Shown here in pieces: positions 7,557 through 14,954 of a DNA stretch of 64,000 bases. A model generated the notes under the pieces. That model was not told the DNA's origin and did not search any database. It was given only the letters and a program-made list of their open reading frames with translations. Position 1 is the stretch's first letter. Every line of letters begins with the position of its first letter. The position numbers and the translations under genes were made by a program. The DNA comes from a bacterium (GTDB taxonomy: Bacteria; Desulfobacterota; Deferrisomatia; Deferrisomatales; Deferrisomataceae), in NCBI GenBank assembly GCA_027021615.1, contig JALUTY010000034.1, positions 62,001 to 126,000 of the forward strand. Reading direction: 5' to 3'.

Positions 7557-9132
7557 CATTGCGGTCGTGGGGGGGGGGATCGTGGGAGCCGCGGCAGCCC
7601 GGGATGCGGCGCTCCGAGGGCTGCGGGTGGTGCTCCTCGAGCGGGGGGACTGGGCCTCGGGTACCACGGGACGCGCCGCGGGCCTGATCCACAGCGGGCT
7701 CCGGTTCGCCCGGGACCGGAAGTTCCACCTGGCCCTGGAGTGCCTTCGGGAACGAGAGATCCTCCACCGGATCGTGCCTCACCTCATCCGTCCCCTGCCG
7801 GTGATTGTGCCGGCCTATCGCGGGGGCTCCCTGACGCTGCGGCGGATCCGCTGGGGGTTCCGGTTCTACGACTGGCTCAGCATGGGGTCGGCCGACGCCG
7901 TCTGCCAGATCCTGTCCGAGCGCGAGACGCTGCGTCGGGCGCCCGTGCTGGCCGGCAAGAACCTCCTGGGAGCGGGGCTGTTCTACGACTTCCACTGCGC
8001 CCTTCCGTCCCGGTTGGTTCTCGAGCACGTGCTCTCGGCTCGGGAACGGGGCGCAGACTGCCGGAACTACCACGAGGTGGAGCGGATCCGACCGGGCCAG
8101 GGCTCGTTCCGCCTCGAGGTGCGCGAGGTCCAGACCGGCCGCCGGCACGTGCTGGAGGCCCGGACGGTGATCAATGCGGCCGGGGCGTGGGCCGACGAGC
8201 TGGGGCGCCGGGCCGGCCCGGGCTGGGCGACCCGGATCCGGATCCTGCAGGGGGCCCATCTGTGGATCGACGCGGATCTGGATACCGCCCTGTGGTGCGA
8301 GTCGTTCCCGCCGTGCTTCGCCGTACCTCGGGACGGCCACGTGGTGGCCGGGTGGCACCTGCGCGACCTCTCCGACCCGACCCAGGCCGCCCATCCCGAC
8401 GTGGACGGGCTGAGGGAGTGGGTGGGCCTGGCCCGGACGCGCATGCCGGGCCTGGCCCGGGACCGTTCCCAGCTTCTTTTGGCCGAGGCCGGCGCCTGGG
8501 CCGTACCCCGGGGGCAACAGGACCGGACCGGGGATCTGCCCTGCCGGTTCGAGGTGATCCCGCTTGGGGAGCCTCCCGGGTTCGTCACCCTGGCAGGCGG
8601 GAACCTGACCCTGTTTCGCCGGCTGGCAGAGTACGGCGTGGATACGGCGTGCCGGCACCTGGGCGCCACGATTCCCGGGACCACCGACCGAACCCCCCTC
8701 GTCGGCGGGGGGTTCGGAGACCAGGTCGTGTACCGGGAGAATCTGGTCGAGTGCACGGAGAACCTGCCCCACATCCCCCGGGAGGTGGTGGACCACCTGG
8801 TGAGCCTGTACGGCCGGAAGGCGTGCGACGTGATCGAGCTGGGCCTCGCCCGCGAGGAGCTGCGCGATCGTCTCGGCCCGGGATGCGACGACCGGAAGGC
8901 CCAGGTGGTCTACGCCGTACACCAGGAAGGGGCCCGGCACCTGGACGATGTGCTGCTGCGCCGGCTGGGCACGGGCCTGCGGCCCGACCGGGGGCTGGGG
9001 GTGGCCGAGGCGGTCTCCCGGCTCATGGCGCGGGAGCTGGGGTGGGACGAGCCCCGCCGGCGGCAGGAGCAGGAGCGGTTCGAGGAGCTGGTCTGGTCCC
9101 AGATCCGAACGGCCCAGGAGGTGTGGGGGTGA
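7534..9132 (+). CDS. glpD: FAD-dependent glycerol-3-phosphate dehydrogenase
   Basis: A 532-residue GlpA/GlpD-family flavoprotein that oxidises glycerol-3-phosphate to dihydroxyacetone phosphate and passes electrons to a membrane or soluble carrier. The N-terminal Rossmann motif is VVGGGIVGAAAARDAALRG, followed by LERGDWASGTTGRAAGLIHSG, the usual FAD and substrate region. The C-terminal all-helical DAO_C domain spans about residues 405-525. The GTG start at 7534 lies inside the end of thiF, with GAGGAG ten bases before it. It shares a 4-base GTGA overlap with the sirtuin gene. GlpB and GlpC partners are absent; the nearby ferredoxin could be an electron partner, which is inference. GlpA versus GlpD cannot be decided by eye. 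Confidence 0.88.
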   Translation: METTRPYDIAVVGGGIVGAAAARDAALRGLRVVLLERGDWASGTTGRAAGLIHSGLRFARDRKFHLALECLREREILHRIVPHLIRPLPVIVPAYRGGSLTLRRIRWGFRFYDWLSMGSADAVCQILSERETLRRAPVLAGKNLLGAGLFYDFHCALPSRLVLEHVLSARERGADCRNYHEVERIRPGQGSFRLEVREVQTGRRHVLEARTVINAAGAWADELGRRAGPGWATRIRILQGAHLWIDADLDTALWCESFPPCFAVPRDGHVVAGWHLRDLSDPTQAAHPDVDGLREWVGLARTRMPGLARDRSQLLLAEAGAWAVPRGQQDRTGDLPCRFEVIPLGEPPGFVTLAGGNLTLFRRLAEYGVDTACRHLGATIPGTTDRTPLVGGGFGDQVVYRENLVECTENLPHIPREVVDHLVSLYGRKACDVIELGLAREELRDRLGPGCDDRKAQVVYAVHQEGARHLDDVLLRRLGTGLRPDRGLGVAEAVSRLMARELGWDEPRRRQEQERFEELVWSQIRTAQEVWG

Positions 9133-9911
9133 GCGGCCGGGACGCGTTGGTCGAGCTGACCCGCCTGGTCCGGGAGGCCCGGCGCCCTGTGGTCCTCACC
9201 GGCGCCGGCGTGTCGGCGGAGAGCGGGGTGCCCACGTTCCGAGGTCCGGACGGGCTGTGGAAGCGCCATAGGCCCGAGGATCTGGCCACACCCGAGGCGT
9301 TTGCCCGCGACCCCGCGTTGGTGTGGGAGTGGTACAACTGGCGTAGGCAACGGATCGCCCCCGCCCGGCCCAACCCGGCCCATCGGTGGATTGCCGCCTA
9401 CGAACGAGCCAACCCCGAGTTCTTGCTGATCACCCAAAATGTGGACGGGCTCCACCGCCTGGCGGGCAGCCGCCGGCTGGTCGAGGTGCACGGCGACCTC
9501 TGGATGGTCCGTTGCACCTGCTGCGGCCGGGAGGACGAGGACCGACGGGTGCCCTTGCCCGTGCCGCCCCGGTGCCCCGAGTGCAACGGAATGCTGAGGC
9601 CAGGGGTGGTCTGGTTCGGGGAGCCCCTGCCCGCCGAGGCCCTGTCCCGAAGCGCGGAGGCGGTGCGGAAGGCGGACCTCCTCCTGGTGGTCGGTACCTC
9701 GGCCGTGGTCCAGCCGGTTGCCTCGTTTCCCCTGTTGGCTCGGGGAGCGGTGGTGGTGGAGATCAACCCGGCAGCCACCCCCCTCACCCCCTTCGTGGAC
9801 CTGAGCATCCGTTCCGCCGCCGGGGCCCTGCTCCAACGAATTCCCCTGCCGGGATCCCCCCCCGCGGGGACGAAAGCCCTTTCCCCCTCACGTCCGGGAG
9901 GAGCCCCATGA
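9129..9911 (+). CDS. cobB: NAD-dependent protein deacylase, Sir2 family
   Basis: A 260-residue sirtuin that removes acyl groups from lysines using NAD+. Motifs: GAGVSAESGVPTFRG (25-39), TQNVDGLH (102-109), catalytic His in VEVHGDLW (His121), zinc cysteines 129, 132, 149 and 152, and VVGTSAVVQPV. The segment EWYNWRR places Tyr69 and Arg72 in the YxxR arrangement that lets SIRT5 and E. coli CobB accept succinyl-lysine. It starts with GTG overlapping the stop of the dehydrogenase gene and ends in an ATGA overlap with the ferredoxin gene. Its C-terminal 20 residues are Pro/Gly/Ser-rich and not part of the fold. Confidence 0.93.
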   Translation: MSGRDALVELTRLVREARRPVVLTGAGVSAESGVPTFRGPDGLWKRHRPEDLATPEAFARDPALVWEWYNWRRQRIAPARPNPAHRWIAAYERANPEFLLITQNVDGLHRLAGSRRLVEVHGDLWMVRCTCCGREDEDRRVPLPVPPRCPECNGMLRPGVVWFGEPLPAEALSRSAEAVRKADLLLVVGTSAVVQPVASFPLLARGAVVVEINPAATPLTPFVDLSIRSAAGALLQRIPLPGSPPAGTKALSPSRPGGAP

Positions 9912-10093
9912 AAAAGGTCTGGATCGACGACGAGTGCATCGCCTGCGGAACCTGTGTGGACATCTGCCCCGAGGTGTTCGAGCTCGAGGGCGACGTGGCC
10001 ACGGTGCGCGCCGACGCCGACCTCTCCTTGGACGATCGGATCACTGAGGCGGCGGAGACGTGCCCGGTCGAGGCGATTCACTGCGAGTCCTGA
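9908..10093 (+). CDS. Monocluster [4Fe-4S] ferredoxin
   Basis: A 61-residue ferredoxin beginning MKKVWIDDECIACGTCVD. Three cluster cysteines come from the CIACGTC motif and the fourth from ETCPVEAI near the C-terminus. The extra Cys in the VDICPEVF segment is the one that in similar Desulfovibrio ferredoxins pairs with a structural partner or marks the lost second cluster. The length and motifs match single-cluster soluble ferredoxins. The ATG overlaps the sirtuin stop (ATGA), and GGAGGAG lies upstream, so it is the last gene of the thiF-glpD-cobB unit. Its electron partner is unknown. Confidence 0.93.
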   Translation: MKKVWIDDECIACGTCVDICPEVFELEGDVATVRADADLSLDDRITEAAETCPVEAIHCES

Positions 10094-10203
10094 CGGTTCC
10101 CTCCCCCCGGGCGGGGTCCGGCCCTACGGGCCTCCAGCCAGTAGATCCCGTAGATCCCGGCCAGGACCGCGATCAACACGGCGAACAGCACTTCGAGGCC
10201 CAT
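10078..10203 (-). CDS. Small single-pass membrane protein (hypothetical)
   Basis: A 41-residue frame starting MGLEVLFAVLIAVLAGIYG, with one predicted membrane helix (about residues 3-23) and a basic, glycine- and glutamine-rich tail (EARRAGPRPGGGNRQ). A strong GGAGGG site lies five bases before the ATG at 10201-10203, which is the main support for it being real. It converges on the ferredoxin gene with a 16-base overlap and has the CaiB gene 84 bases upstream. No family recognised. Confidence 0.55.
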   Translation of the reverse strand: MGLEVLFAVLIAVLAGIYGIYWLEARRAGPRPGGGNRQDSQ

Positions 10204-10287
10204 GGCATCCCTCCGGCGGTGTGGTTCCGAACGGTTGGATGCAGCTAACCCCGGATCGGTTTCCGGCGCCTTGACCGGGGTCAAGGA

Positions 10288-11463
10288 TCACGCGCCCGCC
10301 GCCCCTTCCGCCAGCAGGGAGCGAATCTCACCGTCTGACAGCCCGGCTTCGGTCAGCACCTCTCGGGTGTGCTCCCCCAGGCCGGGCGGGGGTCTGCGAA
10401 CCGATGCAGGGGTGACGGAGAGCTGAACCGGGAACCCCAGGGCCCGCAGCACCCCCCACCCGGGGATCTCCACCGGCCGGACCAGCTCCCTCTCCCTCCA
10501 GTGGGGATCGTCGGCCAGCTCGTCCACCTCCAGCACCGGTGAGGCGCAGCAGTCCACCGGCTCGAGCTCCCGGACCCACTCGTCTCGGGTGCGGCGGCGA
10601 AACAGCGATCGCAGCTCGTCGAAGATCCGGTCCCGCTCCTCCTCGCCGGCGAACTGGGCCCGGATCCACTCGGGCCGGCCGATGTGGCGGCAGAACCGCT
10701 CCCAGAACTGGGGCTCCAGGGCCGCCAGCACCACGAAACGGCCGTCGGCCGTCTCGTACACCGCGTAACACGGGTATCTGCCCCCGAGATGGAGATCCCG
10801 TTCCGGGGTGCCCACCTCCCGGTGGGCCCACCGGTAGGTGAGCCAGGTAGCCACACCGTCCACCATGGCGGCATCCACGACCTGCCCCCGGCCGGTGCGT
10901 TCCCGGGCCACCAAGGCCAGCAGGATGCCGATGCACGCATTGAGCGCTCCGCCCCCCACGTCCCCGATCTGGAAGTGGGGCAGCACGGGCCGGCCCCCGG
11001 CGTCCCGGTTGAGCGCCAAGGCGCCCGCCACCCCCAGGTAGTTGGCGTCGTGGCCGGCCCGGTGGGCGTAGGGTCCGGTGCGACCGTATCCGGTGACCGC
11101 GCAGTAGATCAGCCGGGGGTTGCGTGCCAGGAGGTCGTTCGGACCGAGACCGAGCCGCTCCATGACCCCCGGACGAAACGACTCCACCACCACGTCGGCC
11201 GCGCCCACCAAGCGCAGCAGGGCATCCCGGCCCCGGGGATGCTTCAGGTCCAGGGCCACGCTTCGCTTGTTGCGGTTCAGGTTCAGGAAGAACAGGCTCT
11301 CGCCCCGCACCATGGGGGCGAACCCCCGCATGTAGTCGCCCCGGCCCGGCTGCTCCACCTTGATCACGTCCGCGCCAAAGTCCGCCAGGAGCTGGGTGGC
11401 GAACGGCCCCGGGAACAAACGGGACAGGTCCACCACCCGGACCCTTTCCAACGCTCCTTCCAT
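10288..11463 (-). CDS. CaiB/BaiF-family CoA-transferase or alpha-methylacyl-CoA racemase
   Basis: A 391-residue family III CoA-transferase fold protein. The N-terminus VVDLSRLFPGPFATQLLAD is the usual opening, and KVEQPGRGD and NRNKRSVALDLKHP follow. AGHDANYLGVAGAL carries the His and the context typical of alpha-methylacyl-CoA racemases, and FQIGDVGGG provides the paired Asp; in CoA-transferases proper a different Asp forms the acyl anhydride. Racemase activity is therefore slightly favoured, but neither is proven. The ATG at 11461-11463 has GGGAGG seven bases upstream. It is a single gene divergent from the 11714 gene. Confidence 0.85.
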   Translation of the reverse strand: MEGALERVRVVDLSRLFPGPFATQLLADFGADVIKVEQPGRGDYMRGFAPMVRGESLFFLNLNRNKRSVALDLKHPRGRDALLRLVGAADVVVESFRPGVMERLGLGPNDLLARNPRLIYCAVTGYGRTGPYAHRAGHDANYLGVAGALALNRDAGGRPVLPHFQIGDVGGGALNACIGILLALVARERTGRGQVVDAAMVDGVATWLTYRWAHREVGTPERDLHLGGRYPCYAVYETADGRFVVLAALEPQFWERFCRHIGRPEWIRAQFAGEEERDRIFDELRSLFRRRTRDEWVRELEPVDCCASPVLEVDELADDPHWRERELVRPVEIPGWGVLRALGFPVQLSVTPASVRRPPPGLGEHTREVLTEAGLSDGEIRSLLAEGAAGA

Positions 11464-11550
11464 CGGGTACCTCCCTCGTGTCGGTTCCTGGACAATCGGA
11501 AAATCTGGAGTAGGGTAACGTCTTTCGACGCCCCGGAAAAGGTGGGCGGG

Positions 11551-11579
11551 TTGCAAATGATTACCTTGTTCGTTATGTT
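11551..11579 (+). promoter_or_regulatory. Candidate sigma-70 promoter for the 11714 gene and minor pilins
   Basis: TTGCAA (11551-11556), a 17-base spacer and TATGTT (11574-11579), in an unusually A/T-rich stretch of an otherwise GC-rich window. It would give a leader of about 130 bases before the ATG at 11714. Confidence 0.5.
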
Positions 11580-11713
11580 TTGGATCGCCGGTTCGCCGTT
11601 GGAACACACTCGTTTCTCCGGAGGCAGGGCCCCTGCCCTTCGGTCGGGGAGGGGGTTGCGTCTGCTTAGCCGCCGGTTTCATAACGACCCTCATACAAAG
11701 GAGAGAGCTTGTC

Positions 11714-12169
11714 ATGTGTCAGAGCTACCGCAAACCCTGTGCCTGCGGACAACGTTCGGCCGAGCTGTTCTTCGGCCAGATGGTCCTCGACGAGGCGGCC
11801 GTGCGCGCCGTGTACTGCCCCGAGTGCGCGGCCACGGTGGAGCCGGACCCGGCGGCCACGGTCCAGGACAACGGTTGGATCCTGGAGCTCGACATGGACG
11901 TCCTGCGGGCCTACGCCCCTCGCATGAACATGACCCCCGACGAGGTCACCGCCGAGAAGGTGTTCGACGGCGACTTCGTGACCTGGGTTGGGTTCAGCCC
12001 AGAGGACAACATCCAACGGGTGCGGGAACGCCGGGAGATCGAGCAACGTTGTTCCGGGGACGTGAAGGCCCATTTCGAGGCTCTGAAGAAGTGGGCCCTG
12101 GAGCGGGAACGAAGGTTCTACGCCGAGGGGTGGCGCAAGGCCCAGCGGAAGAAGGCTGCCTACGGCTGA
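11714..12169 (+). CDS. Hypothetical protein with zinc-ribbon-like cysteines
   Basis: A 151-residue protein of no family I recognise. The N-terminus has CQSYRKPCACG and, 25 residues later, YCPEC, a plausible two-knuckle zinc or iron site. The middle is acidic with NMTPDEVTAEKVFDGDFVTWVGF. The C-terminus (from about residue 105) is a basic, charged helix ending in RKAQRKKAAYG. AAAGGAG lies 12 bases before the ATG. It directly precedes two prepilin genes and overlaps the reading frame of the first, which suggests coupled expression; whether it works in pilus assembly is unknown. Confidence 0.75.
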   Translation: MCQSYRKPCACGQRSAELFFGQMVLDEAAVRAVYCPECAATVEPDPAATVQDNGWILELDMDVLRAYAPRMNMTPDEVTAEKVFDGDFVTWVGFSPEDNIQRVRERREIEQRCSGDVKAHFEALKKWALERERRFYAEGWRKAQRKKAAYG

Positions 12170-12681
12170 TCCGAGGGCTGACCCTCCTGGAGCTCGTCCT
12201 GGTCCTGGTGATCCTGGCCGTGGCCGGGGCGGTGGCCACGCCTTACTACCTCGCTTCCCTGCCGAACCGACGCGCCGCCGCCGCCGCCCGCCAGGTGGTG
12301 GCCGACCTCCGAAGGGCCCGCACCCTGGCCGTGGAGTCGGGGCAGCCCGTCTACGTCGTGTTCGACGCGGCCGCCTCTTCCTATCGAGTCGTCCGCGATA
12401 CCGACGGGGTGGCCGGCCCCAGCGCCGGTGACGAGACGGACCGGGAGGTCGCCGTGACGGGCCAGTTTCCGGGCGTGGTCCTTGGGTCTGCCGTGGTGGC
12501 GGATGCGATCACGTTTCAGGACGATGTGGCCGTGTTCCGGCCCCGTGGCACGTCCAACGGCGGCAGCGTGGTCCTTCGGGTGCCCGGCCGGGCGACCCCA
12601 GAGCGCAAGGTCGCCGTGCTGTCCACGACCGGTCGGGTACGAGCGTACACCTGGAACCCGGGGACCGGGAGATGGGAATGA
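12130..12681 (+). CDS. Type IV minor prepilin, GspH/FimT-like
   Basis: The protein has the prepilin N-terminal signal RGLTLLELVLVLVILAVAG: a basic leader, Gly at -1, hydrophobic +1 (Leu instead of the usual Phe/Met) and Glu at +5, followed by a membrane helix. The rest (QVVADLRRARTLAVESGQPV and a beta-rich tail) fits the GspH/FimT fold of minor pilins that prime pilus assembly. The start is uncertain. No ATG is in frame; GTG at 12130 gives a 16-residue leader, while CTG at 12166, just after GGAAGAAGG and overlapping the previous stop, would give the more usual four-residue leader. It overlaps the next gene by 4 bases or 10 bases depending on that start. Confidence 0.82.
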   Translation: MAQGPAEEGCLRLIRGLTLLELVLVLVILAVAGAVATPYYLASLPNRRAAAAARQVVADLRRARTLAVESGQPVYVVFDAAASSYRVVRDTDGVAGPSAGDETDREVAVTGQFPGVVLGSAVVADAITFQDDVAVFRPRGTSNGGSVVLRVPGRATPERKVAVLSTTGRVRAYTWNPGTGRWE

Positions 12682-13055
12682 TCCGTAGGGGGTTCACCCT
12701 GGTGGAGCTGCTGGTGGCTTTGGCGTTGTTTGCCCTGGGGGTGGCCGCCCTGCTGCCCATGGCGGTGGCCAACCTCCGGGCGGTGGACGTGGCCGGTGTG
12801 CGCACCCAAGCCGTGGCCCTGGCCCAGGCGAAGGCCGAGGAGCTGCGCACGCTCCCGTTCGACGACCTACCCCTTCGGGTGCCCGGCTCCGACGCTCCGC
12901 CGGGGGGGTTCACCCGGGAGTGGGAGTTCGCCGCGGTCCCCGCCCTGCCCGGCGACGCGGGGGACCTGAGGCGGATCGTGGTGAGGGTGAGCTGGGACCT
13001 GCCCGGCCGGGGTTCGGGCGCGGTCACCCTACCCCTGGCCCGCAGCCGATACTGA
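12678..13055 (+). CDS. Type IV prepilin, PilV-like minor pilin
   Basis: A 125-residue protein beginning MIRRGFTLVELLVALALFALG, a textbook type III signal (cleavage between Gly5 and Phe6, Glu at +5) and membrane helix. AQAKAEELRTLPFDDL and the WDLPGRGSGA end match PilV/GspI-type minor pilins. ATG at 12678 is chosen because GGGAG lies six bases before it; an in-frame ATG at 12672 would add two residues. Its 3' end overlaps the convergent queA gene by 27 bases. pilW, pilX and pilY1, which usually follow, are missing here. Confidence 0.85.
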   Translation: MIRRGFTLVELLVALALFALGVAALLPMAVANLRAVDVAGVRTQAVALAQAKAEELRTLPFDDLPLRVPGSDAPPGGFTREWEFAAVPALPGDAGDLRRIVVRVSWDLPGRGSGAVTLPLARSRY

Positions 13056-14090
13056 CCGGGGCCTCCCCAGCACCAGCATGGCGTCCCCGTAGGAGTAGAA
13101 TCGGTACCCCGAGCGCACCGCGTGGCGGTACGCGGCGAGGATCCGATCCGTTCCCCCGAACGCGCACACCAACACCAGCAGGGTCGAACGGGGCAGGTGG
13201 AAGTTGGTCACCAGGGCCGACACCACCCGGAACCCGTGACCCGGTCGGATGAACAGGTCGGTCCATCCGGTCTCGGGCTCCACCCGGCCGGAGCGGCCCA
13301 CGTGCTCGAGCACCCGGGTCACGGTGGTGCCCACCGCTACGACCCGGCCGCCCCGCTCCAGCGTCCGGTTCACCGCCCGGGCCGTGTCCGCCGGCACCTC
13401 GAACCACTCCCGGTGCATGCGGTGCTCGTCCAGATCCTCGACCCGCACCGGCAGGAACGTTCCCAACCCCACGTGCAATGTCACGCTGGCCCGCGCCACC
13501 CCCCTCCGCTCCAGCTCCTCCAGGACCCAGGGGGTGAAGTGGAGCCCGGCGGTGGGTGCTGCCGCCGAGCCCGCCCGGTCGGCTCGCGCGAACAGGGTCT
13601 GGTACCACGAGCGGTCCCGTGCGTCCGGAGCCTCCCGCCGGATGTAAGGGGGCAGGGGCATCCCGCCCACCCGATCGAGCCACGATTCGACCGCTTCGGG
13701 CGCCTCGATCCGGACCCGGTGCCGACCATCCCCCAGGGGCTCGAGCACCCGTACCCCGCCGTCCGCCACCCCGATCCGAACCCCGGCCCGCACCGGCTTG
13801 GAAGCCCGCACCAGGGCCTCCCACTCTCCTCGGCCCAGCCGGGTCAGCAGCAGCACCTCGGCCCGACCGCCCGTGGGCTTGCGGCCCAGCAGGCGGGCCG
13901 GCAGGACTCGGGTGTCGTTCACCACCAGCAGGTCCCCCGGCTCCAGCAGGCCTGGCAGGTCCCGAAACCGCGCGTCCTCGAACGTCCCCGTCGGCCGTAC
14001 CACCAGCAGGCGGGAGGCGTCCCGCGGGTCCACCGGAAACTGGGCGATGCGTTCGGGGGGGAGCTCGTAGGTAAAGTCCCCGATCCTCAC
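13029..14090 (-). CDS. queA: tRNA preQ1-34 S-adenosylmethionine ribosyltransferase-isomerase QueA
   Basis: QueA moves the ribosyl part of SAM onto preQ1 at tRNA position 34 to make epoxyqueuosine. The 353-residue length is standard. Family segments include IGDFTYELPPERIAQFPVDPRD, LLVVNDTRVLPARL, YIRREAPDARD, TAGLHFTPWVLEEL, LHVGLGTFLPV and TNFHLPRSTLLVLV. It follows hflC with a 4-base ATGA overlap, so it is probably translated from the hflK-hflC message. Confidence 0.97.
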   Translation of the reverse strand: MRIGDFTYELPPERIAQFPVDPRDASRLLVVRPTGTFEDARFRDLPGLLEPGDLLVVNDTRVLPARLLGRKPTGGRAEVLLLTRLGRGEWEALVRASKPVRAGVRIGVADGGVRVLEPLGDGRHRVRIEAPEAVESWLDRVGGMPLPPYIRREAPDARDRSWYQTLFARADRAGSAAAPTAGLHFTPWVLEELERRGVARASVTLHVGLGTFLPVRVEDLDEHRMHREWFEVPADTARAVNRTLERGGRVVAVGTTVTRVLEHVGRSGRVEPETGWTDLFIRPGHGFRVVSALVTNFHLPRSTLLVLVCAFGGTDRILAAYRHAVRSGYRFYSYGDAMLVLGRPRSVSAAGQG

Positions 14091-14953
14091 GGCCCCGAGC
14101 CCACCGGCGCCAGGTATCGGAACAGCTGGCTCGTGGGGGACAGGAGCAGCACGTCGCCCTTCTTGATCCCCTGTCGGTAGATCTCAAGGCTTCGCGTGAA
14201 GTCGTAGAACTCCGGGTCCTGCCCGAACGCCTCGGCAAAGATCCGGGTGGCCTCTGCGTCCCCCTCGCCCCGGATCTCCTGGGCCTTGCGGTACGCCTCG
14301 GCCAGCAGGATCGCCTTCTCCTTGTCGGCCTGGGAGCGCACCTCCCTGGCCGCCTCCTCGCCCTCGGCGCGGTACCGGTGGGCCTGGCGCTTGCGCTCGG
14401 CCTGCATCCGGGCGTACACGGCCTTCTCGTTGGCCGGGGGCAGGTCCGCGCGTTTGATCCGCACGTCCACCACGGCGATGCCGAACTCGGCAGCCGCTTC
14501 CCGGGTGCGCTCCGTCACCTCGGCCATGATCTCGGAGCGCTTCTCGGCCACGATCTCGAGCAGGGTGTACTTGCCCAGCTGCTCCCGCACTTGGGAGTAG
14601 ATGATGTCGTCGAGCCGGGACTGGGCCCCGCGCTCGTCCCGCACGGTCTGGTAGAACTTGAGCGGGTCCACGATCTGCCACCGGGCATAGTTGTCCACCT
14701 TGAGGTTCTTCTTGTCCTTGCTGATCACCTCCCTGGCCTCGGCGTCGTACTCCAGTTGGCGGGCGTCGTACACCACCACACTCTCCACCAGCGGGATGCG
14801 CACGTGCAGACCCGGCGACCGGGGTCCGCCCACCGGCTTTCCGAGCCGAAGCACGATGGCCACCTGGGTCTGGTCCACCGTGAACAGCACGGTTCCCCAG
14901 GCGAGCGCACCGAGCGCGAACAGGATTCCGAGAATTCGAAAGATGCGTCCCAT
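14087..14953 (-). CDS. hflC: Membrane protease modulator HflC
   Basis: A 288-residue band-7/SPFH protein with an N-terminal membrane anchor (ILGILFALGALAWGTVLFTV) and a large periplasmic part. With HflK it forms the cage that surrounds FtsH and controls its proteolysis of membrane proteins. VDNYARWQIVDPLKFYQTV, IYSQVREQLGKY and IKRADLPPANEKAVYARMQAER are characteristic of HflC, and the charged coiled region near residues 180-235 builds the cage wall. It starts one base after the hflK stop. Confidence 0.95.
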   Translation of the reverse strand: MGRIFRILGILFALGALAWGTVLFTVDQTQVAIVLRLGKPVGGPRSPGLHVRIPLVESVVVYDARQLEYDAEAREVISKDKKNLKVDNYARWQIVDPLKFYQTVRDERGAQSRLDDIIYSQVREQLGKYTLLEIVAEKRSEIMAEVTERTREAAAEFGIAVVDVRIKRADLPPANEKAVYARMQAERKRQAHRYRAEGEEAAREVRSQADKEKAILLAEAYRKAQEIRGEGDAEATRIFAEAFGQDPEFYDFTRSLEIYRQGIKKGDVLLLSPTSQLFRYLAPVGSGP

Positions 14954-14954
14954 C

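Noticed and set aside
9133-9911. Sirtuin as part of an NAD-depleting defence system
   Set aside because: It has the zinc cysteines and substrate motifs of a classical protein deacylase and no SIR2-effector partner gene, nuclease or toxin nearby.
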